Of a DNA stretch of 64,000 nucleotides, positions 63,181-64,000 are shown piece after piece (within the stretch, counting starts at the first letter, position 1; each line of letters starts with the position of its first letter). Source of the DNA: Chionoecetes opilio (Eukaryota; Arthropoda; Malacostraca; Decapoda; Majidae); contig JACEEZ010007257.1 of assembly GCA_016584305.1 (NCBI GenBank), positions 102,001-166,000 on the forward strand, given 5' to 3'. The notes beneath the pieces are model-generated. The model was not told where the DNA came from. It saw only the letters and a list, made by a program, of their open reading frames with translations, and did no database searches. The position numbers and the translations under genes are program-made.

Positions 63181-63265
63181 CTGAGCGAGTACTACAATGA
63201 CGTCACAGCCTCGCCAGCGAATCACATAGTATTTCTCAAAAAGTTTCAGCCAATCACAAGGCTTC
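63168..63265. promoter_or_regulatory. Candidate promoter-like cluster (CCAAT and CRE motifs)
   Basis: Within 100 bases are GATTGGCTG, AATGACGTCAC and CAGCCAATCACA, i.e. two CCAAT-box cores in opposite orientation around a palindromic TGACGTCA. Such clusters occur in housekeeping promoters. A minus-strand start here could serve CNOT4, but the distance (21 kb) and lack of a matched 5' exon leave this open. The TGACGTCACAGCC string also occurs in fold-back family F. Confidence 0.3.
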
Positions 63266-63801
63266 CGCGCTCTCAGCTGTGTTTACAACTTTATCATCCA
63301 CACTAAAATTAGCTCTGATGCTCCACCCTTGTTCCTCCTCCTCCTCCTCCTCCTCCTCCTCCGCCTCCACCTCCTAGCTTCTCCTTCTCCTTCTCCTCCT
63401 CCTCTTCCTCCTCCTAACCTTTTCTTATAGCAGTTTGGTGTACTGGTAGTAGTTACAACAGCAGTATATCAGTATAGTAGTTGTAGTAGTAGCAGCAGTA
63501 ATAGTAGTAGTTGTAGTAGTAGCAGCAGTAATAGTAGCAGTAGTAGTAGTAGTAGTAGTGGTGATGAAGGAGGAGGAATTAGGTAGAGGAAGAAGGGAAG
63601 AGAAAGAAGAGAAGAATAAAGGGTAAGAGGACGCTCTCAGCTGTGTTTACAAATTTATCATCCACACCAAAATTAGCTCTGATGCTCCACCCTTCTTCTT
63701 CCTCCTCCTCCTCCGCCTCTACCTCCTAGCTTTTCCTTCTCCTCCTCCTCTTCCTCCTCCTAACCTTTTCTTATAGCAGTTTGGTGTACTGGTAGTAGTT
63801 A
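63260..63801. repeat. Direct duplication with CTC and TAG/CAG microsatellites
   Basis: CGCTCTCAGCTGTGTTTACA and the next 200 bases (63268-63470) recur at 63633-63801. Both contain CTCCTC runs. Between them is a TAG/CAG triplet region (63470-63560). Confidence 0.9.
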
Positions 63802-64000
63802 TGTAATGCGAGAAAATGGGTTAAACCTTTTGACTCATGATTGACGAAGAGTTTACGCTGAGTGGTGAGAGTAAAGTAATATATAAATGGCGAGTAATTA
63901 AACGCTCACAATTTTCCTTCACTCCTCAGTTCTTAATCAATAGATATAGTTTCCGACAATATTTTTGTGCCCGCGGTCGCTAGTGACGTCACGGCAAGAA

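Overview
This is a eukaryotic genomic window, most likely from an arthropod and plausibly a decapod crustacean. The reasons are a multi-exon metazoan gene with GT-AG introns of about 0.25 to 7 kb, extreme microsatellites (GA, TA, TG), blocks of TTAGG-like repeat (the arthropod telomere unit), and a dense mix of LINE, SINE, hAT, mariner/Tigger, Harbinger-like, Gypsy and BEL/Pao elements. The species is an inference; nothing in the window names it. No bacterial gene, operon, rRNA or CRISPR array was seen.

The one recognisable host gene is CNOT4 (NOT4), the RING/RRM/C3H E3 ubiquitin ligase of the CCR4-NOT complex. It lies on the minus strand. Nine coding exons can be joined in phase from about 41.9 kb (start codon, RING finger) down to 12.7 kb, giving at least 1046 codons. 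Exon 9 ends in a consensus splice donor, so the last exon is either left of this window or not recognised. The 5' non-coding exon is also not identified. Introns 1 to 8 are packed with repeats.

Left arm (1-12.6 kb, downstream of the recognised CNOT4 exons): TIR elements of pogo/Tigger type with TA duplications, an antisense tRNA-derived SINE, a LINE 3' fragment, the broken 3' half of an env-bearing Gypsy-type LTR retroelement with a candidate 3' LTR (6.3-9.76 kb), a pogo-like transposase remnant, and another SINE.

Middle (12.7-41.9 kb): CNOT4 exons interleaved with a nearly full-length mariner (18.37-19.69 kb), five pieces of one LINE family, three hAT elements inserted into or beside one LINE copy (two with perfect 8-bp duplications, one imperfect), a further small hAT MITE, and Tigger and Harbinger-like MITEs.

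Right arm (42-64 kb): a zone of inverted repeats with TTAGG-like blocks (43.4-45.4 kb). Next comes a nested palindromic complex (47.5-50.8 kb), in which a Harbinger-like element carrying MADF-type gene remnants is inserted in a fold-back element and itself contains another copy of that fold-back element. After it are a three-unit tandem array and a CR1-like LINE fragment.

The most striking object is a BEL/Pao LTR retrotransposon (53,166-62,700) with LTRs roughly 98-99% identical. Its interior is interrupted by a 6.2-kb TIR DNA transposon (54,967-61,203), which encodes a decayed, intron-containing protein. That protein has paired zinc-finger-like modules at its start, an XPG/FEN1-type nuclease domain with the catalytic acidic motifs still visible, and a Cys-rich C-terminus. 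It fits my recollection of the XPG-bearing lineage of the Academ superfamily, but the superfamily name is tentative.
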